A stretch of DNA of 64,000 nt. It comes from Bacteroidia bacterium (GTDB lineage: Bacteria > Bacteroidota > Bacteroidia > Flavobacteriales > Flavobacteriaceae). Below are positions 1-8,926 of the stretch, piece by piece. The position numbers were made by a program, and so were the translations under genes. The DNA lies in the NCBI GenBank assembly GCA_030425285.1, contig JAUIAY010000006.1:62001-126000 (forward strand), given 5' to 3'. Positions within the stretch are counted from its first letter, which is position 1, and the number at the start of each line of letters is the position of its first letter. The notes beneath the pieces are model-generated. The model had not been told where the DNA came from, ran no database searches, and saw only the letters and a program-made list of their open reading frames with translations.

Positions 1-35
1 AATTGACCAAATATGCTCTTTTAGAAAATCAATCA

Positions 36-965
36 TCAAGGATTGGTAGAGTAATAGCCTTCTTTAGGTATTTCAATAAAATATTGTTTTCTAGAACTAT
101 TGTTTAAATGTGGTTCACGTAGCCAAGGGTTATGCAACTTCAATATTTTATAGTTGATATTGAATTTTTTGGCAAAAGCTGTGAAATCAGTTACAGCAGT
201 GTCTACCTCTACTTTGTAAGTAGGTACTTCCTTGTACAAATCTTTGTCCCTAAAATTAAAGCCGTATTTGTCTGGGTGTGAAAGGATTTCTTTTAAGGCA
301 ACTATTCTAAACATATACCTCCCTGTTTCCTCTCCCAATAATAAATCGTAATAATCAGCAACCTGCTGTTCTTCCAATCGTCTGGCTATTCCTGACATCC
401 CAGCATTATATGCAGCTGCTGCCAAGGTCCAAGAACCAAGTCTTTCTTTAGATTCCTTCAAATACTTACAAGCTACTTCAGTAGCCAATTCTAAATGATA
501 ACGTTCATCAACATTATCATTAACCTCCAGTCCAAACTCACGTCCAGTTGTTTTCATTATTTGCCAAACGCCTCTTGCTCCTGCAGGAGAAACGGCATTG
601 GTTAAACCGCTTTCAATAACTGCCAGATATTTAAAATCATCTGGAACTCCGTTCTTTTTCAAAATAGGTTCAATTACAGGGAAATACTTATGTGCTCTTT
701 TGAACATCAACAGACCATTGGACTGCCAGTAAGTATTTACCAACAACTCGCGATCCATACGCTCCAATATATCTGGATTGTTCAATGGCAAAGGCTCTCC
801 CGCAAATTCAAGATTTTCTGGAACCTGCAAAGCATAAACGTTATAATCATTTATGAGTTTTTTTTCAAAATTTTCATCGGTTGGAGCGTCCTGTAAGGCA
901 AATATAAAGAGGCCTGCAAATGACATTAATCCGAATAAGGCCAACGAATTTTTAATAATTTTCAT
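36..965 (-). CDS. Lytic transglycosylase (MltD/SLT family)
   Basis: A 309-aa exported murein lytic transglycosylase that would cleave the glycan backbone of peptidoglycan in the periplasm. Residues 1-25 form a hydrophobic signal/anchor segment. The SLT domain covers about 95-225: the catalytic glutamate is E118 in the motif AVIESG, followed by SPAGARGVWQIM and the diagnostic AYNAG at 185-189. The C-terminal 60 residues look like a degenerate LysM-type module (inference). It lies 42 nt downstream of the hydrolase gene on the same strand, so the two may be co-transcribed. The family is clear; the exact subtype (MltD-like) is an inference from length and domain order. Confidence 0.9.
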   Translation of the reverse strand: MKIIKNSLALFGLMSFAGLFIFALQDAPTDENFEKKLINDYNVYALQVPENLEFAGEPLPLNNPDILERMDRELLVNTYWQSNGLLMFKRAHKYFPVIEPILKKNGVPDDFKYLAVIESGLTNAVSPAGARGVWQIMKTTGREFGLEVNDNVDERYHLELATEVACKYLKESKERLGSWTLAAAAYNAGMSGIARRLEEQQVADYYDLLLGEETGRYMFRIVALKEILSHPDKYGFNFRDKDLYKEVPTYKVEVDTAVTDFTAFAKKFNINYKILKLHNPWLREPHLNNSSRKQYFIEIPKEGYYSTNP

Positions 966-1007
966 AAGAATTAGTTTTTGCTTAAAGTTATAAAAAAAAG
1001 CGACACG

Positions 1008-1682
1008 TTATATCGCATTGCCATTTAAAATTAATGAAGGTAAATGCTCATTAAACCATCGAAACTTATTGATAATCATAATATGTGTTCCGCCTTTTAT
1101 CTTAATACAATTATGGATATGGCTACAAGGAAAAACCATGTCTTTGTCACCATGAATATGTATAGCATTGGGTATTGGTTTGTCCTGGTTCCAGCAAACC
1201 ATGTTCTTTATTGCCCAATCTAGATAGCGCTTGTCATTAACCGACAAATACTTCCTATATAATTCAATACGCTTTTTTACATTCGCTCCAAAGGCATATT
1301 TGGCAAAAGTATCTATCTGACTCGCCAAACTTGTTGGTGCCAAAGAATATGCCTTTGTTTTACGGGCAATTTTCATGCGTTTTGGTAACTCGTGTTTTGA
1401 ACTGACACTGGAAATAATAATCAGTCTTTTTAAATTCAAATGATTACTCATTTCCTGAACCAATACACCACCAAAAGATACACCTATTAAAGCAATATTA
1501 TCATGCTCAATGTTTTTGGCCATTCTTATCGCGTAATCAGACAAAGCCTCATTTTTTTCGGGAATCAACCATTCTAAAAAGTGCATTTTAAATTGATTTT
1601 CAGGCAATTGAATATTTTCAAATATTTTTGGACTTGCCGCCATTCCTGGCATGAAATACACATGTATTATATCTTGATTCAT
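1008..1682 (-). CDS. Alpha/beta hydrolase
   Basis: A 224-aa cytoplasmic protein (no signal peptide) of the alpha/beta-hydrolase fold. The nucleophile elbow is GVSFGG with S69; the acid is probably in HGDKD at 178-182, and the histidine is H200 in GGTH. The early MPGMAAS stretch would shape the oxyanion hole. The substrate cannot be told from sequence. It is divergent from the GNAT gene at 1797, with about 115 nt between the starts, and is followed on the same strand by the lytic transglycosylase gene. Confidence 0.85.
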   Translation of the reverse strand: MNQDIIHVYFMPGMAASPKIFENIQLPENQFKMHFLEWLIPEKNEALSDYAIRMAKNIEHDNIALIGVSFGGVLVQEMSNHLNLKRLIIISSVSSKHELPKRMKIARKTKAYSLAPTSLASQIDTFAKYAFGANVKKRIELYRKYLSVNDKRYLDWAIKNMVCWNQDKPIPNAIHIHGDKDMVFPCSHIHNCIKIKGGTHIMIINKFRWFNEHLPSLILNGNAI

Positions 1683-1727
1683 AGGGTTTTATAGGAACAT
1701 TATGTTTAAAAACACAATATTTTTTCG

Positions 1728-1735
1728 TAAATTTG
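1728..1735 (+). promoter_or_regulatory. Bacteroidetes -7 box (TAAATTTG)
   Basis: TAAATTTG is an exact match to the Bacteroidetes -7 consensus TAnnTTTG. It lies 61 nt before the ATG at 1797 of the GNAT-like gene. No convincing -33 TTG element was found. Confidence 0.6.
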
Positions 1736-1796
1736 CGTTACAAAGCTATATAAAATAGTCCTACTCGTTATAGTTCCATTGAATAAAAAAGATATT

Positions 1797-2093
1797 ATGA
1801 TAGAAGCACATGAACTCGTTGACAATGACTTTTTACGTCAGTTTGAATTAAAAATTGATAATGAACTTGCGAAAATTGAATACTCCCTTCAAGAGCGTAA
1901 AATATTTTTAACCAAATTAATTATTCCAGAAGCTATTTTTTCTGAAGCATTTCAGAATGAGTTTATTAAAACGGTTTTTGAACACATTGAAGAACGCAAC
2001 TTAAGCGTAGTCCCTACAAGTCCTGAAATAGCAAAATTTATTAGGCGAAATAGACAATATAAAAGTATGCTGCCGGTTGGGGTAAGAATTTAA
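1797..2093 (+). CDS. GNAT-like N-acetyltransferase (YidJ/Gcn5-related small type)
   Basis: A 98-aa protein resembling the small Gcn5-related acetyltransferase family (PF14542 type). The features seen are the N-terminal segment with ELAKIEYSLQERKIFL, the strand-helix SEAFQNEFIKTVFEHIEE, and the terminal VPTSPEIAKFIRRN with a basic end, typical of the truncated GNAT fold that keeps the acetyl-CoA site. I chose ATG at 1797; an in-frame TTG at 1779 would add six residues, but small family members normally begin just before this point. A terminator hairpin follows at 2121. The substrate is unknown. Confidence 0.8.
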   Translation: MIEAHELVDNDFLRQFELKIDNELAKIEYSLQERKIFLTKLIIPEAIFSEAFQNEFIKTVFEHIEERNLSVVPTSPEIAKFIRRNRQYKSMLPVGVRI

Positions 2094-2120
2094 TACTTTG
2101 ATATAAGAAAAATCAATATC

Positions 2121-2152
2121 AAATCCGAAGTTCTTGAACTTTGGATTTTTTT
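2121..2152 (+). terminator. Rho-independent terminator
   Basis: A 13-bp stem (2121-2133 with 2136-2148, one G-U pair) with a 2-nt sequence loop is followed by a T run. It lies 28 nt after the GNAT gene. Confidence 0.8.
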
Positions 2153-2163
2153 GTATAGAGAGT

Positions 2164-2556
2164 TTAGTAATAGTCCAATGTCGTGTCAGAGATTTTATCA
2201 AATGGCAATGTATCTAAATCTTCCGAAACAAGCTGTCCTTCAGAATTTAAGGAGTAGACACCAACAATCTCGTTGTCTTCTTCATAAATTGTCACCACAT
2301 TGTCTTCTACATACCAAGAATATGATTTTACAGTAGAAATAACTCCTTCTTCATCCGTTTTTCTATATATTTTTAGACCTGAATAATCTGACGCGAATAC
2401 TAACCTATGACCAGAAGTCTCCATAAAGCCTTCCTGTTCCCAAACACCTACAATTGAAGAAGAGCGATCTACAACATTATCATCATGGTCAGTAGAGCAT
2501 GAAGTAACAGAAACCGTCAGGATGACAAAAAATAATGATGAAATAAAATGGCGCAT
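2164..2556 (-). CDS. Lipocalin-like lipoprotein
   Basis: A 130-aa predicted outer-membrane or periplasmic lipoprotein. It begins with a short signal sequence ending in the lipobox VTSC (C20). The mature part starts with an acidic, Ser-rich linker, then IVGVWEQEG, the typical first strand of lipocalin-like (Lipocalin_4/DUF-type) Bacteroidetes lipoproteins, followed by alternating beta strands. I chose ATG at 2556; an upstream in-frame start at 2622 would add 22 residues that do not look like a signal peptide. It is downstream of mtaB on the same strand (110-nt gap) and faces the GNAT terminator. No function can be assigned. Confidence 0.7.
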   Translation of the reverse strand: MRHFISSLFFVILTVSVTSCSTDHDDNVVDRSSSIVGVWEQEGFMETSGHRLVFASDYSGLKIYRKTDEEGVISTVKSYSWYVEDNVVTIYEEDNEIVGVYSLNSEGQLVSEDLDTLPFDKISDTTLDYY

Positions 2557-2666
2557 AAGTAGGTGATTTTGAGATAAAAGTAACCCTATAATTATCTGCC
2601 TGTATAAAAAAGAGACGAACAACTCTTAAAATCGTTAAAATGCTCAACAAATTTAAAATGAGCGTG

Positions 2667-3995
2667 CTAAAATACTGTAGATTCTTTCTGAAAATCAAAC
2701 CTTACAATACCATCTTCATCAATATTCGTTAATTCAACCTGATGAATGGTATTGACTAATTCAGGGTTCCAAGGTGTTTTAACCTTTACGTAGTTTTCTG
2801 TGAAACCGTGAATATATCCTTCTTTATTTTCGCTCTCAAACAGTACTTCTCGAGAAGAGCCAATTTGACTTTCATAAAATGCCCGACGCTTTTTTACTGA
2901 TAAACCTCTTAACATTTTACTACGCTTTGATCGTACATTTTTCGGGATTACACCATCCATTCTTGAGGCTTCGGTATTATCACGTTCAGAATAGGTAAAG
3001 ACATGCAGATAGGAAATGTCCAGTTGATTCAGAAAATTATAAGTCTCTAAAAAATGGTCATCGGTTTCACCAGGGAATCCAACAATAACATCCACACCAA
3101 TACAAGCATCTGGTAAAACTTCCTTTATTTTTTCTACCCTATCCACATAAAGTTCACGCATGTAACGTCGCTTCATACGCTTCAAAATATCATTGCTTCC
3201 ACTCTGCAAAGGCACATGAAAATGAGGTACAAAACTATCGGAATTTGCTACCACATCTATGGTTTCATTTTTAAGTAGATTTGGTTCTATAGATGAAATT
3301 CGCAATCGTTCAATGCCATCAACCTGATCCAATTCTTTCACCAAATCTAAAAAAGTATGGTCATGGCGCTTGTTACCAAACTCGCCTTTACCATAATCAC
3401 CGATATTAACACCTGTTAGTACAATTTCTTTAATATCTTTAGCGGCAATCTCCTTGGCATTGGCAATTACATTCTCAACGGTATCACTTCTAGAAATACC
3501 CCTAGCAAGTGGAATAGTGCAATAGGTACATTTATAATCGCAACCGTCTTGGACTTTCAAAAATGCACGGGTTCTATCGCCAAAAGAATAACTTCCTACA
3601 TAAAAATCAGCTTCTTGAATGTCGCAGGAATGAACAGCCCCAAAATCATTTTTAGCCAGATCATTGATATAACTGGTTATCTTAAACTTTTCGGTTGCTC
3701 CCAAAACCAAATCAACACCATGCACATCAGCCAATTCCTGCGGTTTTAATTGTGCATAACAACCTACAGCTGCTATAAAGGCTTCTGGATTGTTCTTTTG
3801 GGCTTGCTTAACAATGGTTTTAAAGCGCTTATCAGCATTTTCAGTAACCGAACAGGTATTGATAACATAGATATCGGCATAATCTGAAAAATCAACACGA
3901 TCAAAGCCTTCTTGTTTAAATGACCTTGCTATGGTTGATGTTTCTGAAAAATTCAGCTTACAGCCCAATGTATAAAATGCTACTTTTTTACGCAC
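2667..3995 (-). CDS. mtaB: tRNA threonylcarbamoyladenosine methylthiotransferase MtaB
   Basis: A 442-aa radical-SAM methylthiotransferase that converts t6A37 to ms2t6A37 in ANN-decoding tRNAs. The N-terminal UPF0004 domain has the three cluster cysteines C12, C48 and C79; the radical-SAM CxxxCxxC is C152, C156, C159; a C-terminal TRAM-like domain follows from about 370. The order and motifs (YTLGCKLN, NTCSVT) fit MtaB rather than MiaB or RimO. The start is a GTG at 3995, and the protein begins MRKKVAFYTLGCK as usual for the family. A TACCTTTG -7 box lies 24 nt upstream. Confidence 0.95.
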   Translation of the reverse strand: MRKKVAFYTLGCKLNFSETSTIARSFKQEGFDRVDFSDYADIYVINTCSVTENADKRFKTIVKQAQKNNPEAFIAAVGCYAQLKPQELADVHGVDLVLGATEKFKITSYINDLAKNDFGAVHSCDIQEADFYVGSYSFGDRTRAFLKVQDGCDYKCTYCTIPLARGISRSDTVENVIANAKEIAAKDIKEIVLTGVNIGDYGKGEFGNKRHDHTFLDLVKELDQVDGIERLRISSIEPNLLKNETIDVVANSDSFVPHFHVPLQSGSNDILKRMKRRYMRELYVDRVEKIKEVLPDACIGVDVIVGFPGETDDHFLETYNFLNQLDISYLHVFTYSERDNTEASRMDGVIPKNVRSKRSKMLRGLSVKKRRAFYESQIGSSREVLFESENKEGYIHGFTENYVKVKTPWNPELVNTIHQVELTNIDEDGIVRFDFQKESTVF

Positions 3996-4018
3996 AACAC
4001 TTTTTTATTTTGAAAGCG

Positions 4019-4026
4019 CAAAGGTA
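4019..4026 (-). promoter_or_regulatory. -7 box of mtaB (TACCTTTG)
   Basis: Read on the minus strand, TACCTTTG matches the TAnnTTTG consensus exactly. It lies between the upstream terminator (4028-4055) and the GTG start of mtaB at 3995, so mtaB probably has its own promoter. Confidence 0.65.
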
Positions 4027-4027
4027 C

Positions 4028-4055
4028 AAAAAAGGCACTTACCTAAGTAAGCGCC
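4028..4055 (-). terminator. Rho-independent terminator
   Basis: A 9-bp stem (4034-4042 with 4047-4055; one G-U/A-C position) with a CTAA loop is followed on the minus strand by a run of T. It ends the T9SS-protein transcript just before the mtaB promoter. Confidence 0.8.
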
Positions 4056-4087
4056 TTTTTATAACCATATATTAGTAAAACAATCTT

Positions 4088-4978
4088 TTACTTTTTTACA
4101 ATACGTTTAGAAACAACTCCATTATCAGTTTTGACTCGTAAGATGTAAACACCAGATTTAATTTTCGAAATATCCATAGTCTTTTCATTATACTTTTGCA
4201 TAACTTGTTTACCAGTTATATCATATAACTGCGAAGTGAAATTAGATGGGTTATTAGGGATATCAAGTGTTATATAGTTGTTAGCTGGATTAGGGCTTAC
4301 AGATATTTGATCCATATTATATTCATCAATTGAAAGAGAAGATTCTTCAATTTTAAATGCTAATGAACTCCAACCTACTAAACCACTTAATGACGTCCAA
4401 GAAGTTGCTCCTGCACCAAAAACATCTCCTGGATCAATTAATTGAGCTTGAGATAAGGTTCCGTCAGTTGATTGATACCAATTCCAACGATCAGCTCCAG
4501 TTGTCCCAACATAGGGAGCAACAACCAACCAATAAGTCCCAGCATTAAGTGAAAAAGTTGAGCCATAAGCATCAGCTACATCAATGACTATATCATAACC
4601 GCCAGTTCCATTGGCAACAATATCTACGGATGAACCATTAGGATCAAGATTTACAAGTTCAAGCAACCCTGTTCCAGATAAGGTTGGATTAGAGCTAGGG
4701 ACTCCTCCTGCATCAGCATAAATAAAAACATCTATTCCTGTTGTAAATGTATCAAAATCCATATTGTTTTGAAAACCATAAGCGGTAATCAGGTCAATAT
4801 TACTGGTTGCTGTTAAATTAAAATCGTCTGCTGAATACACACTTGCTGTGCCATCGCTAAAGTTATCACTCACTATACCATTTGTTCCATCAATTGGCTG
4901 TTCAAACAAAGTTGTTTGACTATTTACCAAAAAGGTGGTTGTGAGAAAAACAAAAAATAAGAGGTAATTTTTTTTCAT
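4088..4978 (-). CDS. Secreted protein with T9SS sorting domain
   Basis: A 296-aa exported protein. The signal peptide covers about 1-21 (hydrophobic core, ending VNSQ). The middle (about 30-210) is beta-rich with many Asp/Gly/Thr and no motif I recognise. Residues 226-296 are a type IX secretion C-terminal sorting domain: VSPNPANN, LYDITGKQV, IKSGVYILRV and a basic end KRIVKK. I chose ATG at 4978, where the signal peptide begins; an in-frame ATG at 5008 adds ten non-signal residues. It is divergent from the binding-protein gene at 5035. The product would be exported by T9SS and attached to or released from the cell surface; its ligand is unknown. Confidence 0.8.
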   Translation of the reverse strand: MKKNYLLFFVFLTTTFLVNSQTTLFEQPIDGTNGIVSDNFSDGTASVYSADDFNLTATSNIDLITAYGFQNNMDFDTFTTGIDVFIYADAGGVPSSNPTLSGTGLLELVNLDPNGSSVDIVANGTGGYDIVIDVADAYGSTFSLNAGTYWLVVAPYVGTTGADRWNWYQSTDGTLSQAQLIDPGDVFGAGATSWTSLSGLVGWSSLAFKIEESSLSIDEYNMDQISVSPNPANNYITLDIPNNPSNFTSQLYDITGKQVMQKYNEKTMDISKIKSGVYILRVKTDNGVVSKRIVKK

Positions 4979-5034
4979 ATGAATTAAATTTGTTAATTGA
5001 TTTAGCACTAAAAGTATAACATCCGCTCTACATT

Positions 5035-6621
5035 ATGAAATATATTTTAATATTTTTCCTACTTATTGTTAGTTGTGACTCAAAGAAAATTAATAATGAG
5101 AGCGTTTTTAGATACAACGAACATAAGAACATTGGCTCATTAGATCCTGCTTTCTCTAAAGACTTGGCTGACATTTGGGCAACCAACCAACTTTTTAATG
5201 GGTTGGTTGAAATGGATGATTCACTTAATGTGAAACCTTCTTTAGCGAAAAACTGGCAAATTTCGAACGATGCGCTTACATATACCTTTACACTTCGCGA
5301 TGATGTTACCTTTCACAATCATGTTTTATTTGGTAAAGATTCTACACGTACTGTTACTTCAGAGGATTTCTTATATAGCTTCAATAGACTAAAAGATAAA
5401 AAAATAGCCTCGCCAGGAAGCTGGGTTCTTAACAAAGTAGAAACGTTTTACCCAGTAAATGATTCGATTTTTGAAATAAAACTAAAACAACCTTTTCCTG
5501 CTTTTTTAGGACTGTTGACAATGAAATATTGTTCGGTTGTACCTAAAGAAATAGTAGAACATTATGGTAATGATTTCCGATCGAATCCCATAGGCACTGG
5601 GCCCTTTCAATTTAAAAGATGGGAAGAAAACCTAAAACTGGTATTTCGAAAAAATCCTGATTATTTTGAAGTGGATGAAGATGGTAACCAACTTCCCTAC
5701 CTTGAAGCTGTAGCCATTACTTTTTTACCAGATAAGCAAAGTGAATTTTTACAATTTGCCCAAGGAAACATTGACTATGTTTCTGGTTTAGATGCCTCTT
5801 ACAAAGACGAAATTTTGACATCAGATGGCAAACTTCGAGATGCTTATGTTTCAGATGTTAATATGATTAGAGGTCCTTATTTAAACACTGAATATCTGGC
5901 CTTCTATATGGAATCAGACGCTTCTGAAATACAATCCGATTTAATTCGTCAAGCCATCAACTACGGTTTTGATAAAGAAAAAATGATGATTTATTTACGG
6001 AATGGTATTGGCATTCCAGCTCACGGTGGTTTTATCCCAAAAGGCTTACCAGGTTTTGACAATACTATTGGGTTTGATTATCAACCTGAAAAGTCCAAAC
6101 AACTTGTTAAACAGTTTATGGATGAAACAGGTAACAGAAACCCTGAAATAACCATAACTACTACCAGTAATTATTTAAGCTTTTGCGAATACATCCAACG
6201 AGAAATTCAAAAAACCGGATTGATTGTTAATGTAGATGTTATTCCGGCTTCTAGCTTAAAAGATGCCAAAGCAAATGGAAAATTAGACTTGTTTAGAGCC
6301 AGTTGGGTGGCAGACTATCCAGATGCTGAAAACTATTTGTCGCTTTATTACAGTAAGAATTTTGCACCAAATGGTCCTAACTACACACATTTTAAGAATG
6401 AGCAATTTGATAATTGGTACGAGCAGGCTTTTATGGAAACCGATATTAAAAAACGTCAAAAGTTATACACAAAAATGGACTCCCTTGTTATGAGTCAAAC
6501 TCCCATAATCCCTATGTTTTATGACGAAGTGGTTCGTTTTACTAGAAAAAACGTCAAAGGATTGGGCATTAACCCCACAAACCTATTGGAGTTGAAACGT
6601 GTTAGAAAGACCGAACAATAG
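5035..6621 (+). CDS. Peptide ABC transporter substrate-binding lipoprotein (SBP_bac_5)
   Basis: A 528-aa extracytoplasmic binding protein of the OppA/DppA class. The signal sequence ends in a lipobox IVSC (C14), so it is a lipoprotein. The family hallmarks are the early GSLDPAF stretch, LAKNWQISNDALTYTFTLRDDVTFH, and the terminal part with ASWVADYPDAENYLSLYYS. The ligand is probably a short peptide or other oligomer. No permease or ATPase genes are adjacent, so its partners lie elsewhere. The stop codon overlaps the GTG start of the next gene by one base. Confidence 0.88.
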   Translation: MKYILIFFLLIVSCDSKKINNESVFRYNEHKNIGSLDPAFSKDLADIWATNQLFNGLVEMDDSLNVKPSLAKNWQISNDALTYTFTLRDDVTFHNHVLFGKDSTRTVTSEDFLYSFNRLKDKKIASPGSWVLNKVETFYPVNDSIFEIKLKQPFPAFLGLLTMKYCSVVPKEIVEHYGNDFRSNPIGTGPFQFKRWEENLKLVFRKNPDYFEVDEDGNQLPYLEAVAITFLPDKQSEFLQFAQGNIDYVSGLDASYKDEILTSDGKLRDAYVSDVNMIRGPYLNTEYLAFYMESDASEIQSDLIRQAINYGFDKEKMMIYLRNGIGIPAHGGFIPKGLPGFDNTIGFDYQPEKSKQLVKQFMDETGNRNPEITITTTSNYLSFCEYIQREIQKTGLIVNVDVIPASSLKDAKANGKLDLFRASWVADYPDAENYLSLYYSKNFAPNGPNYTHFKNEQFDNWYEQAFMETDIKKRQKLYTKMDSLVMSQTPIIPMFYDEVVRFTRKNVKGLGINPTNLLELKRVRKTEQ

Positions 6622-7268
6622 TGACACAAGAATTGTATTATATTAGAGGAAATTTCAATTATCAGATCGATATTTTAATCGAATCATATGATAACAATTC
6701 TATAATTTTAAATAAAAAAAATGACAATCTAAACAATAAAGTAAAAAAGACACCATTTGATAGTGATGATTTCATGTCCACTATAATTGAACAAATTAGA
6801 TTAGAGAATGATTTTAAACCACTTGTTATTAATTCTATTTTTATAATGAGTTTTTCTTTGTTCGAAATTGTATTAAAAAAAACATGTGATTTATTAAATA
6901 GATCTAACCCAAAAGTTTTAACTTTAAATGACATCAAAGGAAATGGAGAAATAGATAAATTCAGAAAATATTTATTTAAAGTTCAATCAATCGAAAAAGC
7001 AAATCCGAATACTCTACAATGGAAAAAAATATTAGCATTCAAAAATATTAGAAATGCAATAATTCATAACCATAATAAACTTCAAAACACTTCAAAGAAA
7101 AATTATAAGTCCACGAAAGAATTTATGCTACTTAATGATTACCAAATAAAGTTTGAAGAAGAGGAGTTAAGTTTTAAGATTTATGACAAGAGTTTTCTTG
7201 AGGACTTTAAAGCAAACTGTAATGATTTTATACAAATGATTTATTTTGACATTTTAAGTAATAACTAA
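6621..7268 (+). CDS. HEPN-like domain protein
   Basis: A 215-aa cytoplasmic protein, mostly alpha-helical. FKNIRNAIIHNHNKL contains the RNxxxH motif of HEPN ribonuclease/nucleotide-binding domains (R144, N145, H149), preceded by a helix with FIMSFSLFEIVLKK at about 74-87 that fits the first HEPN helix. The start is GTG at 6621, overlapping the previous stop (TAGTG), so it is translationally coupled to the binding-protein gene. It is very Lys/Asn/Ile rich and AT-richer than its neighbours, hinting at recent gain. No MNT nucleotidyltransferase or other antitoxin is next to it. Role unknown; RNase toxin, abortive-infection factor or structural HEPN are all possible. Confidence 0.6.
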   Translation: MTQELYYIRGNFNYQIDILIESYDNNSIILNKKNDNLNNKVKKTPFDSDDFMSTIIEQIRLENDFKPLVINSIFIMSFSLFEIVLKKTCDLLNRSNPKVLTLNDIKGNGEIDKFRKYLFKVQSIEKANPNTLQWKKILAFKNIRNAIIHNHNKLQNTSKKNYKSTKEFMLLNDYQIKFEEEELSFKIYDKSFLEDFKANCNDFIQMIYFDILSNN

Positions 7269-8440
7269 TCTCTTCTAAATTTTTTGGTTTCCTCAAAAAC
7301 GTGCTCTAATATAGCAGCATCTTGATCGGTGAATTCTATATTTCTTCGTGACATCACAACTTTGGCAACCTCAAAAGCTTTTTTGGTTAAATAGGTTGTG
7401 AATCCACTACTACCACCCCAAGAAAAACTTGGTACAAAATTTCTTGGAAAACCACTTCCAAAAATATTGGCACTCACACCTACAACTGTTCCTGTATTAA
7501 ACATGGTATTAATACCGCATTTACTGTGATCTCCCATCATAAGACCACAAAACTGCAAGCCTGTTCTTGCAAAACTTTCAGTGTCATAATTCCAAAGTCG
7601 AACCTCTGCATAGTTATTTTTTAAATTGGAATTATTGGTGTCTGCACCCAAATTACACCATTCCCCTAAAACAGAATTTCCCAAATAGCCATCATGACCT
7701 TTGTTTGAATATCCAAAAATAACTGAATTAGTAATCTCTCCTCCTACTTTACTATAAGGCCCAACTGTAGTTGGTCCATAGATTTTAGCACTCATCTTAA
7801 CAGCTGCACCTTCACATAATGCAAAAGGGCCTCTTATCATACTACCTTCCATAATTTCGGCATTCTTACCAATATAAATCGGACCGTTTTCAGCATTCAG
7901 TGAACATAGCGGTAATTTGGCACCTTCTTCAATAAAAATATCCTTTCGATTAAAAGCCACAGTCATCTCTGGAATAGCTTGTGACTGTCTTCCTTTGGTT
8001 AAGAGTTCAAAATCATCCTCAATGGCTTCTCCATTTTTACTAAAAATATCCCAGGTATTTTCAATTCTTAAAATATCATCCAGATATTCAATGGCTTCAA
8101 ATGTTTCCAAATCTATGTCTTCCTGATTTTCCTTTGTGTAGAAAGCAACAACATCTTCATCTTTAAACACAGCCTGATTTTCCTCAAGTCCTTTGATAAT
8201 TTCCACCAACTCTTTGTTGGGTAAAAAGGAGGCGTTAATCATGATATTGCTTTCCATTTCAACCATTGGATATTTTTCAGCCAAATAATCTTCGGTAATG
8301 GTCGTCGTGGTATATTCTAAATAATTCTCCCATTTTTCGCGAATGGTTAAAATACCAACGCGAATATCTGCCACTGGTCTTGTATAGGTAAATGGCAACA
8401 GGTTGTTTCTGGAAGGACCGTCAAAAAGTATGTAATTCAT
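7265..8440 (-). CDS. GlmU-family sugar nucleotidyltransferase/acyltransferase
   Basis: A 391-aa protein of the Bacteroidetes GlmU-like family (TIGR03991 type). The N-terminal part opens with MNYILFDGPSRNNLLPFTYTRP, a divergent nucleotidyltransferase segment; from about 180 to 350 there are hexapeptide repeats of a left-handed beta helix (for example IGKNAEIMEGSMIRGPFALC and ILGEW..LGADTNNSNLKN-like turns). Its presumed role is UDP-GlcNAc or a related nucleotide-sugar synthesis for the cell envelope. It converges on the HEPN gene with a 4-nt tail overlap and no terminator between. The L31 gene lies upstream on the same strand behind a terminator. Confidence 0.85.
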   Translation of the reverse strand: MNYILFDGPSRNNLLPFTYTRPVADIRVGILTIREKWENYLEYTTTTITEDYLAEKYPMVEMESNIMINASFLPNKELVEIIKGLEENQAVFKDEDVVAFYTKENQEDIDLETFEAIEYLDDILRIENTWDIFSKNGEAIEDDFELLTKGRQSQAIPEMTVAFNRKDIFIEEGAKLPLCSLNAENGPIYIGKNAEIMEGSMIRGPFALCEGAAVKMSAKIYGPTTVGPYSKVGGEITNSVIFGYSNKGHDGYLGNSVLGEWCNLGADTNNSNLKNNYAEVRLWNYDTESFARTGLQFCGLMMGDHSKCGINTMFNTGTVVGVSANIFGSGFPRNFVPSFSWGGSSGFTTYLTKKAFEVAKVVMSRRNIEFTDQDAAILEHVFEETKKFRRD

Positions 8441-8462
8441 GAGAATGCTTTTGGTAAAAATA

Positions 8463-8490
8463 AAAAAAGCCTTTCAACAATTGAAAGGCT
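8463..8490 (-). terminator. Rho-independent terminator after L31
   Basis: A perfect 10-bp stem (8468-8477 with 8481-8490) with a 3-nt loop is flanked by A/T runs on both sides. On the minus strand it ends the L31 transcript. Confidence 0.85.
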
Positions 8491-8514
8491 TTTTAGAATA
8501 TATTTTAAACTAAA

Positions 8515-8766
8515 TTATTTTTTGAATTTAGCATATTTAGTCTTGAACTTATCAATACGTCCAGCAGTATCTACCAATTTAGATTTACCAGTGTAATAAG
8601 GATGAGATGTTCTAGAGATTTCCATTTTCACTAAAGGATACTCAACACCATCAACTTCAATAGTTTCATTGGTATTTGCAGTAGATTTTGTTAAAAACAC
8701 ATCGTCATTAGACATATCTTTAAAGGCTACCATTCTATAATTTTCTGGGTGTATATCTTTTTTCAT
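8515..8766 (-). CDS. rpmE2: 50S ribosomal protein L31, type B
   Basis: An 83-aa ribosomal protein. It begins [19 protein letters not shown] and contains [11 protein letters not shown] and a basic C-terminus [11 protein letters not shown], all typical of type B L31. It lacks the four zinc-binding cysteines of type A, which is the normal state for this paralogue and the usual single L31 of Flavobacteria. It has its own -7 box (8805-8812) and terminator (8463-8490). Confidence 0.96.
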   Translation of the reverse strand: MKKDIHPENYRMVAFKDMSNDDVFLTKSTANTNETIEVDGVEYPLVKMEISRTSHPYYTGKSKLVDTAGRIDKFKTKYAKFKK

Positions 8767-8804
8767 CGCTTTACGCTTTAAATATCTTTACTTTTTTCGA
8801 GGTG

Positions 8805-8812
8805 CAAATTTA
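8805..8812 (-). promoter_or_regulatory. -7 box of L31 gene (TAAATTTG)
   Basis: On the minus strand TAAATTTG matches TAnnTTTG exactly and is 39 nt before the L31 start codon. Confidence 0.65.
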
Positions 8813-8881
8813 AGCAATTTTAATAAATCCACAATACTTTTTTGTTTTTTTTATTATTTACTAATTTCTGTAACGTTTTGG

Positions 8882-8889
8882 TATATTTG
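8882..8889 (+). promoter_or_regulatory. -7 box (TATATTTG)
   Basis: TATATTTG matches TAnnTTTG exactly and lies 38 nt upstream of the DUF4199-type gene. Confidence 0.6.
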
Positions 8890-8926
8890 TTTACTAACCA
8901 ACTATAATTAACTAAACTATCAAACA

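Noticed and set aside
2667-3995. MiaB or RimO instead of MtaB
   Set aside because: The opening VAFYTLGCKLN and the overall layout are those of MtaB; RimO would show a different C-terminal domain and MiaB a longer N-terminal part.
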